Shown in pieces: positions 8,804 through 15,732 of a stretch of 47,089 nt of DNA. The stretch is from the NCBI RefSeq assembly GCF_002068095.1, contig NZ_LWIG01000043.1, positions 1-47,089 on the forward strand, in the 5' to 3' direction. Below the pieces are notes generated by a model. It searched no databases and was not told the DNA's origin. It saw nothing but the letters and a program-made list of their open reading frames with translations. Position 1 is the first letter of the stretch. Every line of letters begins with the position of its first letter. The DNA is from Bradyrhizobium sacchari. GTDB taxonomy: Bacteria; Pseudomonadota; Alphaproteobacteria; Rhizobiales; Xanthobacteraceae. The position numbers and the translations under genes were made by a program.

Positions 8804-9232
8804 CTATTCGGCGGCCTGCGCCCGTGCGCCGTAGGCCTCGGAAATCATGTAGCCCGACAGCACGCCGTAGGCGTCGGTCCAGGCCTTTGCCAGTTCGGGC
8901 GTCCAGGCTTCGCCGAGGCCCTTCTCGAGGGTCCACAGCAAGGTTGCGCCGACCACGGGATAGTGCTCGGCCTTGGCGCCATAGGCGACGTGACGCTTGG
9001 CGAGCGCAGAGGCCGCGGGAAGAATCGTCTCGAGGCTCGACAGGCCGCCGACCACGGCGGCAAGCATGCTCATCAGCTTCTTGCGCTGCTCGGTCATGTC
9101 CTCTGGAAACATCGCGCGCACCGGTGGCGCCACCTCGAACAGGCGATCGTAGAACAGCACCGCAGCCTGCTCCGAGATCGGAGCGACCTTGGCGAAGCTC
9201 TGCTGAATGAGGGTCACTTGTTCGGGCGTCAT
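8804..9232 (-). CDS. bjgb: Single-domain haemoglobin
   Basis: A 142-residue globin of the Hmp-like single-domain class. The haem pocket residues can be placed: Tyr28 (B10, in FYDRLF), Gln49 (E7) and proximal His81 (F8, in KRHVAYG). There is no reductase domain, so reduction must come from a partner, which fits the flp gene 10 bp downstream. In B. diazoefficiens the orthologue detoxifies nitric oxide made during nitrate assimilation. ATG 9232 has an AGGAG site. An upstream ATG at 9283 would overlap a hairpin and add 17 unconserved residues. Confidence 0.93.
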   Translation of the reverse strand: MTPEQVTLIQQSFAKVAPISEQAAVLFYDRLFEVAPPVRAMFPEDMTEQRKKLMSMLAAVVGGLSSLETILPAASALAKRHVAYGAKAEHYPVVGATLLWTLEKGLGEAWTPELAKAWTDAYGVLSGYMISEAYGARAQAAE

Positions 9233-9261
9233 GATGGTCTCCTGTCTGTTTCGGTCTGCCT

Positions 9262-9336
9262 TTGTCCGCGCCGTCGCGGACAAGGTTCATGGGTCAAACG
9301 TCATCAGAGAGTCTTCTCCCCGCGTGCGGGGAGAAG
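9262..9336 (-). other. Two tandem intercistronic hairpins between narK and bjgb
   Basis: Two perfect stem-loops fill the narK-bjgb gap. One has arms CTTCTCCCCGC (9313-9323) and GCGGGGAGAAG (9326-9336). The other has TTGTCCGCG (9262-9270) and CGCGGACAA (9275-9283). Neither is followed by a U-run on the minus strand, so they look more like mRNA processing or stability elements, or partial attenuators, than full intrinsic terminators. Confidence 0.6.
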
Positions 9337-9354
9337 CGAGATTCGTACCAAGTA

Positions 9355-10734
9355 TTAGACTCTTGCTTCCGCGAGGCCTGACGCGCCTTCGCCCTGCGGG
9401 CTGCGACGCAGATAGAACCACCAGGTCAGGCCGAGGCAGGAGGCGTAGAAGGCGAGATAGATCGCGAGCGCGAGCTGCGGACCGCCGGTCAGGGCGATCG
9501 ACTTGCCGAAGCCGCTCGGGATCAGATAGCCGCCGACGGCACCGATCGCGCCGATGAAGCCGACCGCCGCGCCGCTCTCGATGCTCGCCGTCTTCAGCGC
9601 GGCCGCGCGCGCGACGTCGCCCTTGCCGCGCACCTTGAACAGGTTCTGCTCGCGGAAGATCGAGGGGATCATGCGGTAGGTCGAGCCGTTGCCGATGCCC
9701 GTTGTCACGAACAGGATCAGGAACATCGACAGGAAGCCGATGAAGTCCTTGTGCCCGACGAAGTAGAGCACGCCGACCGTGGCGCCCGCCATCACGATGA
9801 AATTCCAGAAGGTGATGACCGAGCCGCCGATCCTGTCGGCGAGCCAACCGCCGAACGGGCGCGACAGCGAACCGACCAGCGGCCCGAGGAAGGCGATCGA
9901 GATCGTCACCGACGGAAACTGGGTCTTGAGCAGCAGCGGGAATGCCGCGGAGTAGCCGATGAAGGACCCGAACGTGCCGATATAGAGATACGCCATGATC
10001 CAGGTATGCTTGCGCTTGACCACCGCGAGTTGGTTCCTGATCGATGACTTGGCCGTGGTCAGGTTGTTCATGAAAAATACCGCGCCGAACACCGCGATCG
10101 CGATCGGCAACACCCACATCAGGCCGGCATTCTGGAGATAGATGCCGTCGACGGGGCTCGCCTGAAACAGGTTGATCACGGCGAGCGTCATCAGGATCGG
10201 GGTCAGGAGCTGCACGCTGGAGACGCCGATATTGCCGCCGGCCGCGTTGAGGCCGAGCGCCCACCCCTTCATCCGGTCGGGGAAGAAGAACGAGATGTTG
10301 GTCATGCTGGAGGCGAAATTGCCGCCACCAAGGCCGGCGGTGGAGGCGACCAGCAGCATCAGCCAGAACGGCGTGTCGGGCTGGCTGACGAAATAGGCCA
10401 GCGACAGCGTCGGGATGAACAGGATCGCCGCGCTGAAAATGGTCCAGTTGCGGCCGCCGAAGGTGGTGACCGCGAAAGTGTAGGGAAAGCGCATGAAGGC
10501 GCCGATCAGCCCCGGCACCGCGACGAGCTGGAACAGCTGGTCCGTGGTGTAGTGGAAACCCGCCTGCGGCAGCTTGGTGGTGACGATGCTCCAGATCAGC
10601 CACACCGAAAAACCGATATGCTCGGCGACGATCGACCAGATCAGGTTACGCCGGGCGATGGTCTTGCCGCCCGCATTCCAGAACGCCTCGTCTTCGGGGC
10701 GCCAGTCAGAAATCCAAGTCGGACTCTTCGTCAT
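9355..10734 (-). CDS. narK: NarK-type nitrate/nitrite transporter
   Basis: A 459-residue major facilitator protein with about twelve membrane segments. The nitrate/nitrite porter signature is present as GLGGGNFASSMTNISFF, and a related glycine-rich segment NAAGGNIGVSSVQ follows. It moves nitrate in, or exchanges nitrate for nitrite, across the inner membrane. ATG 10734 is preceded by GGAAGGGA. It is the first gene of the narK-bjgb-flp-nasC unit, and a sigma-54 type promoter lies about 150 bp upstream. Confidence 0.93.
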   Translation of the reverse strand: MTKSPTWISDWRPEDEAFWNAGGKTIARRNLIWSIVAEHIGFSVWLIWSIVTTKLPQAGFHYTTDQLFQLVAVPGLIGAFMRFPYTFAVTTFGGRNWTIFSAAILFIPTLSLAYFVSQPDTPFWLMLLVASTAGLGGGNFASSMTNISFFFPDRMKGWALGLNAAGGNIGVSSVQLLTPILMTLAVINLFQASPVDGIYLQNAGLMWVLPIAIAVFGAVFFMNNLTTAKSSIRNQLAVVKRKHTWIMAYLYIGTFGSFIGYSAAFPLLLKTQFPSVTISIAFLGPLVGSLSRPFGGWLADRIGGSVITFWNFIVMAGATVGVLYFVGHKDFIGFLSMFLILFVTTGIGNGSTYRMIPSIFREQNLFKVRGKGDVARAAALKTASIESGAAVGFIGAIGAVGGYLIPSGFGKSIALTGGPQLALAIYLAFYASCLGLTWWFYLRRSPQGEGASGLAEARV

Positions 10735-10777
10735 TGCTTATCCCTTCCAGGCTCACCGCTGCGTCGTTGCAGGCTCT

Positions 10778-10817
10778 GCCTCCGGCCACGGAGGCGCGCT
10801 CCGGGGCTTCTCCCCGG
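10778..10817 (-). other. Structured leader of the narK mRNA
   Basis: From the predicted start of transcription near 10872 the leader is about 138 nt. On the minus strand it contains two adjacent hairpins. The first has arms CCGGGG and CCCCGG (10801-10817) with a 5-nt loop. The second has arms GCCTCC and GGAGGC (10778-10795) with a 6-nt loop GTGGCC. Nitrate leaders bound by NasT-type ANTAR proteins also use paired hairpins, but the loops here do not clearly match, and no U-tract follows. Confidence 0.4.
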
Positions 10818-10882
10818 TGGCGAGATCACGATGCTGATTGATGATGTTGAGGGACGTCGTCGTTGGCGTCGCGCAAATCCAT

Positions 10883-10899
10883 TTCAATTTCCGTGCCAA
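10883..10899 (-). promoter_or_regulatory. Sigma-54 (-24/-12) promoter of narK operon
   Basis: Minus-strand TTGGCACGGAAATTGAA matches the RpoN consensus TTGGCACG-N4-TTGCW except for A in place of C in the -12 element. Transcription would start near 10872. The element centre is 118 bp from the palindrome centre at 11009, the same spacing as at the nrtA and FNT promoters. Confidence 0.75.
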
Positions 10900-10979
10900 T
10901 TGCGCGCGCGCTGGAAATATAAGGATTTCAGGGGCTTGTTCGAATTGCCCGAAATTTTTGCAAGACTATTTCGCTCGCA

Positions 10980-11025
10980 AAATTTGCGATTCGCTCAATC
11001 CCTGTGCGGCGCACAAGGATTGAGC
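10980..11025 (-). promoter_or_regulatory. Palindromic enhancer upstream of narK
   Basis: The core TGTGCG-G-CGCACA (11003-11015) lies inside a 33-bp palindrome (10993-11025) whose outer arms are GCTCAATCC and GGATTGAGC. A 20-bp block at 10980-10999, ATTGAGC-N2-ATCGCAAATTT on the minus strand, is conserved with the nrtA upstream region at identical spacing. It starts 47 bp past the nrtC stop codon, so it might also serve as a 3' hairpin of nrtABC. A role as NtrC binding site is inferred. Confidence 0.65.
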
Positions 11026-11071
11026 TTGATGGCTTTTAATTGGGCGCGCAGCTCGACTCGTTAACGAGCCG

Positions 11072-11866
11072 TTACGCGGCCTCGACGAAGCGATGCCGCT
11101 CGTAGAGGAATTCGAGCACGCGCTGCCGGCACTTCAGATAGGTGGTGTTGGTCGCGAGCTCGAGCCGCTTGCGGGGACGCGCGAGCGGCACCTCCAGCAC
11201 CTCGCCGATCCGCGCGCTCGGCCCGTTCGTCATCATCACGATGCGGTCGGACAAGAGCACGGCCTCGTCGACGTCGTGGGTGATCATCAGAATCGTGTTA
11301 CCGAGCTTCTGATGCAGCGCCATCACCGAGTCCTGCAGATGCGCGCGGGTCAGCGCATCGAGCGCACCGAACGGCTCGTCCAGCAGCAGCACCTTCGGCT
11401 CCATCGCCAGCGCCCGGGCGATGCCGACGCGCTGCTTCATGCCGCCGGAGATTTCGTTAGGACGCTTGTCCCTGGCATGGGCCATCTGCACCAGGTTGAG
11501 ATTGTGCATCACCCAGGCGTCACGCTCGGCCTTCGTTTTGGTCTTGGCGAAGACCTTGTCGACGCCCAGCCTGACGTTTTCGTAGACCGTGAGCCACGGC
11601 AGCAGGCTGTGGTTCTGGAACACCACGGCGCGATCGGGGCCCGGCGAGTTGACCTCGCGGTTCTCCAGCAGCACCCCGCCGGTGGTGGCGGTCGTGAGCC
11701 CGGCGATGATGTTGAGCAGAGTCGACTTGCCGCAGCCGGAATGCCCGATGATCGAGACGTACTGACCCTTCTCGATGGTCAGGTTGATGTCCTTCAGCAC
11801 CTCGGTCGTCGCGGCGCCGCGGGTGAAGATCTTGTCGATATGGTCGAGCTTGAGATAGGCGGTCAT
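11072..11866 (-). CDS. nrtC: Nitrate ABC transporter ATP-binding protein
   Basis: A 264-residue ABC ATPase that powers nitrate uptake. It shows Walker A GHSGCGKST (41-49), a Q-loop in VFQNHSLLPWL, the signature EISGGMKQR, Walker B VLLLDEPFGALD and a switch His in MITHDVDEA. It has a single domain and no C-terminal NrtA-like fusion, so it is like cyanobacterial NrtD or SsuB/TauB rather than the fused NrtC. It follows the permease gene by 13 bp. Confidence 0.92.
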   Translation of the reverse strand: MTAYLKLDHIDKIFTRGAATTEVLKDINLTIEKGQYVSIIGHSGCGKSTLLNIIAGLTTATTGGVLLENREVNSPGPDRAVVFQNHSLLPWLTVYENVRLGVDKVFAKTKTKAERDAWVMHNLNLVQMAHARDKRPNEISGGMKQRVGIARALAMEPKVLLLDEPFGALDALTRAHLQDSVMALHQKLGNTILMITHDVDEAVLLSDRIVMMTNGPSARIGEVLEVPLARPRKRLELATNTTYLKCRQRVLEFLYERHRFVEAA

Positions 11867-11879
11867 GTGTCCCTGCTCC

Positions 11880-12776
11880 TTAGCTTGTCGCGGTGCCGCG
11901 GGTGACGATCTTGCCGAGGCCCGCGATCAGGCGGTCCAGCACGAAGCCGACGATGCCGACATAGAACAGCGCCAGGATGATCTCGCTGATATGCGACGAG
12001 TTCCAGGCGTCCCAAATGAAGAAGCCGATGCCGACGCCGCCGATCAGCATTTCCGCGGCGACGATCGCGAGCCAGGACAGGCCGATGCCGATGCGCAGGC
12101 CGGTGAAGATGTAGGGCGCGGCGGCCGGGATCATGATCTTGGAGAAGAACTCGAGCGGATTGAGCTGCACCACCGCGGCGACGTTGCGATAGTCCTGCGG
12201 GATGTTGCGGATGCCGACCGCGGTGTTGATGATGATCGGCCAGATCGAGGTGATGAAGATGACGAAGATCGCCGAGGGCTGGCCGTCGCGGAACGCGGCG
12301 AGCGAGAGCGGCAGCCAGGCGAGCGGCGGAATGGTGCGCAGCACCTGGAACAGCGGATCGAGCCCGCGCATCGCCCAGACCGACTGTCCGACCAGCACGC
12401 CGAGCGCGATGCCGGCGATCGCCGAGAGCGAATAGCCGAGCGCGACGCGCTGGAGACTGGCGGAGAGATGCCAGAACAGGCCCTTGTCGATGCCGCCATG
12501 GTCGAAGAACGGATCGAGGATCAGCTCCTTGGTGTCCTTGAACACTTTTGACGGGGGCGGCAGCGCTGATCCGGCTCTCCGGCAGACGAGCTCCCATATC
12601 AGCGTCAGCAGCGCGATCACGACCAGTGGCGGGATGACGCGCACGGCGGTTTCCCGTGCCATCCGTGCATAGGCCTCGCTGCGCGGCGGGCGCCTCGGCG
12701 TCATCGCGACGACCGGGGCGGCAACAGCCGCGGGCGTTGCGGTCTCAACCTCGATCTTCGTGGCAGGCATGTTCAT
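11880..12776 (-). CDS. nrtB: Nitrate ABC transporter permease
   Basis: A 298-residue inner-membrane permease of the NrtB/CmpB/SsuC family. A cytoplasmic N-terminus of about 45 residues precedes five to six membrane segments. The ATPase-docking EAA-like loop is NVAAVVQLNPLEFFSKIMIP. ATG 12776 is preceded by GGAGAG; ATG 12770 is an alternative two codons later. It is flanked by nrtA, with a strong hairpin between them, and by nrtC. Confidence 0.92.
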   Translation of the reverse strand: MNMPATKIEVETATPAAVAAPVVAMTPRRPPRSEAYARMARETAVRVIPPLVVIALLTLIWELVCRRAGSALPPPSKVFKDTKELILDPFFDHGGIDKGLFWHLSASLQRVALGYSLSAIAGIALGVLVGQSVWAMRGLDPLFQVLRTIPPLAWLPLSLAAFRDGQPSAIFVIFITSIWPIIINTAVGIRNIPQDYRNVAAVVQLNPLEFFSKIMIPAAAPYIFTGLRIGIGLSWLAIVAAEMLIGGVGIGFFIWDAWNSSHISEIILALFYVGIVGFVLDRLIAGLGKIVTRGTATS

Positions 12777-12806
12777 CACAATATCTCTCCGGCTGCAAAG
12801 GACGGT

Positions 12807-12828
12807 GCGGCCGCCCATGGGCGGCCGC
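12807..12828 (-). other. Perfect 22-bp palindrome between nrtA and nrtB
   Basis: An uninterrupted palindrome centred on CCATGG, with arms GCGGCCGCCCA and TGGGCGGCCGC, lies 8 bp after the nrtA stop and 30 bp before nrtB. No U-run follows. Hairpins at this position in binding-protein transporter operons commonly protect the upstream mRNA, so that the binding protein is made in excess of the membrane parts. Confidence 0.65.
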
Positions 12829-12836
12829 TGGCTCCA

Positions 12837-14153
12837 TCAGACCTCGACTCGCTTGATCGCGAGCGACTTCAGATAGGCAGCCGGATTCTCGGGATCGAAC
12901 ACCTTGCCGTCGAAGAAGGTCTCCCTGCCGCGCGAGGTCGAGGTCGGAATCTCCGCGGCCGCGACGCCGAGCGTCTTGGCCGCATCGCGCCACATGTCCT
13001 CGCGGTTGACCTTGGCGATCAGCGCCTTGGTGTCGAAATTCGCCTCATACTTGCCCCAGCGGATGTCCTCGGTGAGGAACCAGAGGTCGTGGCTCTGGAA
13101 CGGATAGGAGGCGAAGTCGCGCCAGTACTTCATAATGTGCGGCGAGTTCTCGACCACCTTGCCGTTGCCGTAGTCGAACTTGCCGGCAGTGCGGTCGTAG
13201 ACGTCCTCGACGGGGCAGTTGATCCACTGCCGCTTGGCCATGATGGCGGCGAGCTCCTGCTTGTTCTCGGCCTTGTCGGCCCATTGCTGGGCCTCCAGCA
13301 CCGCCATCAGGATCGCCTTGGTCGCCTTCGGATATTTGTCGACGAAGGCCGCGCGCATGCCGAAGGATTTCTCCGGATGCTTGTTCCAGAGTTCGCCGGT
13401 GTTGACTGCGGTGTAGCCGATGTCCTGGTGGACGAGCTGGAGGTTCCAGGGCTCGCCGACGCAGAAGCAGTCCATGGTGCCGACCTTCATGTTCGCCACC
13501 ATCTGCGGCGGCGGCACCACAATGGTCTCGATGTCCTTGTCCGGATCGATGCCGCCGGCGGCGAGCCAGTAGCGGATCCAGAGGTCATGCGTGCCGCCGG
13601 GGAAGGTCATCGCGGCCTTCACGGACTTGCCGGAGGCCTTCTTCTTCTCGAGCGCCGCCTTGAACGGCGCTGCATCGGTGCCGAGCTTGAGATCGGCATA
13701 TTCCTTTGCGACCGAGATGCACTGCGCATCGAGATTGAGCCGCGCCAGGATGTACATCGGCGTCGGCTGGTTGTTCTGCGTCACCTTGCCGGCCGAGATC
13801 AAATACGGCATCGGGGTGAGAATATGTGCGCCATCGATGCCGTTGCCCTCGGAGCCGAGCACGAGATTGTCGCGCGTCGTACCCCAAGAGGCCTGCTTCT
13901 GGACGTCGGTGTCGGGCACACCGTATTTGGCGAACAGACCCTTGTCCTTGGCGACGAACAGCGGGCCGGCATCGGAGAGCGCGATGAAGCCGAGCTTGGC
14001 GCCCTTGACCTCGGGGCCTGCATCCTGCGCGAAGGCGCCGGCGGGGAAATTGAGCTTGGCGGCGGCGAGAAGGGCTGCGGTAGAGCCGGCGGCTTTCAGC
14101 AATTGACGGCGGCTAAGGCCAGTCTCGGAGGGCCGGCGGATGCGCTTGGTCAT
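12837..14153 (-). CDS. nrtA: Nitrate ABC transporter substrate-binding protein
   Basis: A 438-residue periplasmic binding protein of the NrtA/CmpA family. The start at 14153 exposes a Tat signal peptide with a twin-arginine SRRQLLKAAG segment, an Ala-rich core and a likely cleavage site after AGAFA. The mature part has NrtA-type segments such as KLGFIALSDAGPLFVAKDKG and CFCVGEPWN. An AAAGGA site lies 11 bp upstream of the ATG. It is the first gene of nrtABC and is preceded by a long structured leader and a sigma-54 promoter. Confidence 0.93.
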   Translation of the reverse strand: MTKRIRRPSETGLSRRQLLKAAGSTAALLAAAKLNFPAGAFAQDAGPEVKGAKLGFIALSDAGPLFVAKDKGLFAKYGVPDTDVQKQASWGTTRDNLVLGSEGNGIDGAHILTPMPYLISAGKVTQNNQPTPMYILARLNLDAQCISVAKEYADLKLGTDAAPFKAALEKKKASGKSVKAAMTFPGGTHDLWIRYWLAAGGIDPDKDIETIVVPPPQMVANMKVGTMDCFCVGEPWNLQLVHQDIGYTAVNTGELWNKHPEKSFGMRAAFVDKYPKATKAILMAVLEAQQWADKAENKQELAAIMAKRQWINCPVEDVYDRTAGKFDYGNGKVVENSPHIMKYWRDFASYPFQSHDLWFLTEDIRWGKYEANFDTKALIAKVNREDMWRDAAKTLGVAAAEIPTSTSRGRETFFDGKVFDPENPAAYLKSLAIKRVEV

Positions 14154-14222
14154 CGGTGGTGTCGTCCTTTTGCGTCGTTGCGGAATGATTGCGTCAGTGC
14201 GCACGAGCAGCCCGTCCGTCCG

Positions 14223-14283
14223 TGACGCCAGAAAAGGCGCATGCGAACGCGCGACGGGGGAGACCCCCGTTCGGGTGGCGTCA
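14223..14283 (-). other. Structured leader of the nrtA mRNA
   Basis: Arms TGACGCCA (14223-14230) and TGGCGTCA (14276-14283) close a 61-nt domain. It contains a very stable inner hairpin of ACGGGGG (14254-14260) and CCCCCGT (14264-14270) with a 3-nt loop. The predicted transcript starts near 14329, so this lies inside a 176-nt leader. A regulatory role such as NasT-controlled antitermination is possible, but no clear intrinsic terminator U-tract is present. Confidence 0.5.
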
Positions 14284-14339
14284 GCAAAATCGGATGAGAA
14301 GTCTCGCGGGACGGCTTCAATGGCGTCGGCCTGGAACTA

Positions 14340-14356
14340 TTCAAGCTTCATGCCAA
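14340..14356 (-). promoter_or_regulatory. Sigma-54 (-24/-12) promoter of nrtABC
   Basis: Minus-strand TTGGCATGAAGCTTGAA has the -24 TTGGCA and -12 TTGAA elements at correct spacing, and shares the same TTGAA variant with the narK promoter. Its centre is 118 bp from the palindrome centre at 14466. A further inverted repeat, GGCGCTGAA (14364-14372) and TTCAGCGCC (14400-14408), lies just upstream and may bind another regulator. Confidence 0.72.
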
Positions 14357-14436
14357 GCTCGACGGCGCTGAAAATGGCCAAAAATCAGCAACTTATATGT
14401 TCAGCGCCAGACTGCCGCAGGCCAGTTCCGCACGCG

Positions 14437-14483
14437 AAATTTGCGATCTGCTCAATACTTGTGCGCCGCACAAAGGTTGTGCA
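14437..14483. promoter_or_regulatory. Shared palindromic enhancer between divergent nrtA and FNT promoters
   Basis: A perfect palindrome TTGTGCG-C-CGCACAA (14459-14473) lies at the midpoint between the two divergent sigma-54 promoters. Overlapping it, CGCACAAAGGTTGTGCA (14467-14483) fits the NtrC pattern TGCAC-N7-GTGCA with one end-base difference on the minus strand. On the nrtA side, a 20-bp block at 14437-14456 repeats the block next to the narK palindrome with 18 of 20 bases the same. Confidence 0.7.
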
Positions 14484-14575
14484 GACGCTCAAGCAAAAGG
14501 CGGCAAGGCGCGCCGAAACCGGACCAAAGCAGACACCAATAGATTGACCTAACTCGATTTTCTGACCTCACCGCC

Positions 14576-14592
14576 GCGGCACGCAATTTGCA
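14576..14592 (+). promoter_or_regulatory. Sigma-54 (-24/-12) promoter of FNT channel gene
   Basis: GCGGCACGCAATTTGCA has the invariant GG and GC at exact spacing and matches GGCACG-N4-TTGCA perfectly. Transcription would start near 14603, giving a 231-nt leader. The centre at 14584 is 118 bp from the shared palindrome centre at 14466. Confidence 0.75.
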
Positions 14593-14605
14593 GCTCCTAC
14601 TGCGT

Positions 14606-14652
14606 CAACGATGACTGCGGCTTGCCGCATCGTTGCAGCCTCTGGCGGCTGC
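14606..14652 (+). other. Tandem hairpins in the FNT gene leader
   Basis: Immediately after the predicted transcription start, CAACGATG (14606-14613) pairs with CATCGTTG (14628-14635). GCAGCC (14635-14640) pairs with GGCTGC (14647-14652) around a 6-nt loop TCTGGC. The rest of the leader to 14833 shows no coding frame or obvious terminator. Function unknown; a leader-binding antiterminator is one possibility. Confidence 0.4.
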
Positions 14653-14833
14653 ATCAGGAAGCTCAACTGCTTCGCAGCCTTTCCGGCTCAGTCCTCGTGA
14701 CGCGATTCCCAAGGCTTCCAGACCTTCCATAGCCCTCGTGCGCGGCAGAACCGTTCGCACGGCCAAATGACGTTCAGCCGCGTCCTCTGAAGGGACGTGT
14801 CGATCTCACTTACGAAAGCAAAAGGAACCATTG

Positions 14834-15673
14834 ATGTCGTATCTCGCGCCTTCGGAATTCGTCACCAAGATGGTGGATGCAGGCGAGTCCAAGATCTTCA
14901 TGTCCACCCGGGATACCGTCATCCGGGCCTATATGGCCGGGGCCATCCTTGCGCTTGCCGCCTGGTTCGCCGTCACCATCAACGTGAACACCGGTCAGCC
15001 GCTGGTCGGCGCGCTGCTGTTTCCGGTCGGCTTCGTCATGCTCTATCTGCTGGGCTTCGACCTCTTGACCGGCGTGTTCGTGCTCTCGCCGCTCGCCTTG
15101 ATCGACAAGCGCCCGGGCGTCACCCTTGGCGGCGTGCTGCGCAATTGGGGCCTCGTCTTCCTCGGCAACTTTGCCGGTGCCTTTACCGTGGCCTTCATGA
15201 TGGCCTTCGTCACCACCTTCGGCTTCACTCAGGCGCCCGACAAGATCGGCGCGGCGATCGGCAACATCGGCGAGGGCCGCACGCTGGGCTATGCCGCACA
15301 CGGCGCGGCCGGCATGGCGACGCTGTTCATGCGCGGCATGCTCTGCAACTGGATGGTCTCGACCGGCGTCGTCGGCGCCATGATCTCGACCTCGGTCCCC
15401 GGCAAGGTCATCGCGATGTGGATGCCGATCCTGGTGTTCTTCTACATGGTGTTCGAGCATTCCGTCGTGAACATGTTCCTGTTCCCGTCGGGCCTGATGC
15501 TGCACGCGAAGTTCTCGATCATGGACTATCTGATCTGGAACGAGATCCCGACCGTGCTCGGCAACCTCGTCGGCGGCCTCGCCTTCACCGGCATGACCCT
15601 CTACGCCACGCACGTCATGACCCTGCCGAAGCGCCAGGCCGGCAAGGCCACGCCGCCCCGCGTTGCGGCCTGA
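14834..15673 (+). CDS. Formate/nitrite transporter (FNT) family channel
   Basis: A 279-residue pentameric-channel protein of the FNT family (FocA/NirC), with about six membrane segments. Seen are the FNT-type segment LCNWMVSTGVVGA and the conserved pore His in VFEHSVVNMF. The N-terminus SEFVTKMVDAGESK is typical of the family. In this setting nitrite is the likely substrate, either taken up or exported. ATG 14834 is served by AAAGGA. It is divergent from nrtABC, has its own sigma-54 promoter, and is followed after 59 bp by the phosphatase/kinase gene. Confidence 0.9.
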   Translation: MSYLAPSEFVTKMVDAGESKIFMSTRDTVIRAYMAGAILALAAWFAVTINVNTGQPLVGALLFPVGFVMLYLLGFDLLTGVFVLSPLALIDKRPGVTLGGVLRNWGLVFLGNFAGAFTVAFMMAFVTTFGFTQAPDKIGAAIGNIGEGRTLGYAAHGAAGMATLFMRGMLCNWMVSTGVVGAMISTSVPGKVIAMWMPILVFFYMVFEHSVVNMFLFPSGLMLHAKFSIMDYLIWNEIPTVLGNLVGGLAFTGMTLYATHVMTLPKRQAGKATPPRVAA

Positions 15674-15691
15674 CCGAATCCGTCTCGACAG

Positions 15692-15722
15692 GGGAGCCTC
15701 GCCCGAGCAGGGTGAGGCTCCC
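15692..15722 (+). other. 13-bp stem-loop between FNT and kinase genes
   Basis: GGGAGCCTCGCCC (15692-15704) pairs with GGGTGAGGCTCCC (15710-15722) through 13 bp, including one G-U pair, around a 5-nt loop. No U-run follows, and the stem ends 10 bp before the kinase ATG. The only Shine-Dalgarno-like GAGG for the kinase (15714-15717) lies inside the 3' arm. This may limit kinase translation or protect the FNT mRNA. Confidence 0.6.
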
Positions 15723-15732
15723 TCTCCTGGTG

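Noticed and set aside
14606..14652. Claiming the leader hairpins as definite NasT/ANTAR-binding RNA.
   Set aside because: The 6-nt loops (TCTGGC here, GTGGCC at narK) do not show the A and G positions expected of the ANTAR pattern, and no intrinsic terminator follows. Kept only as a possibility.
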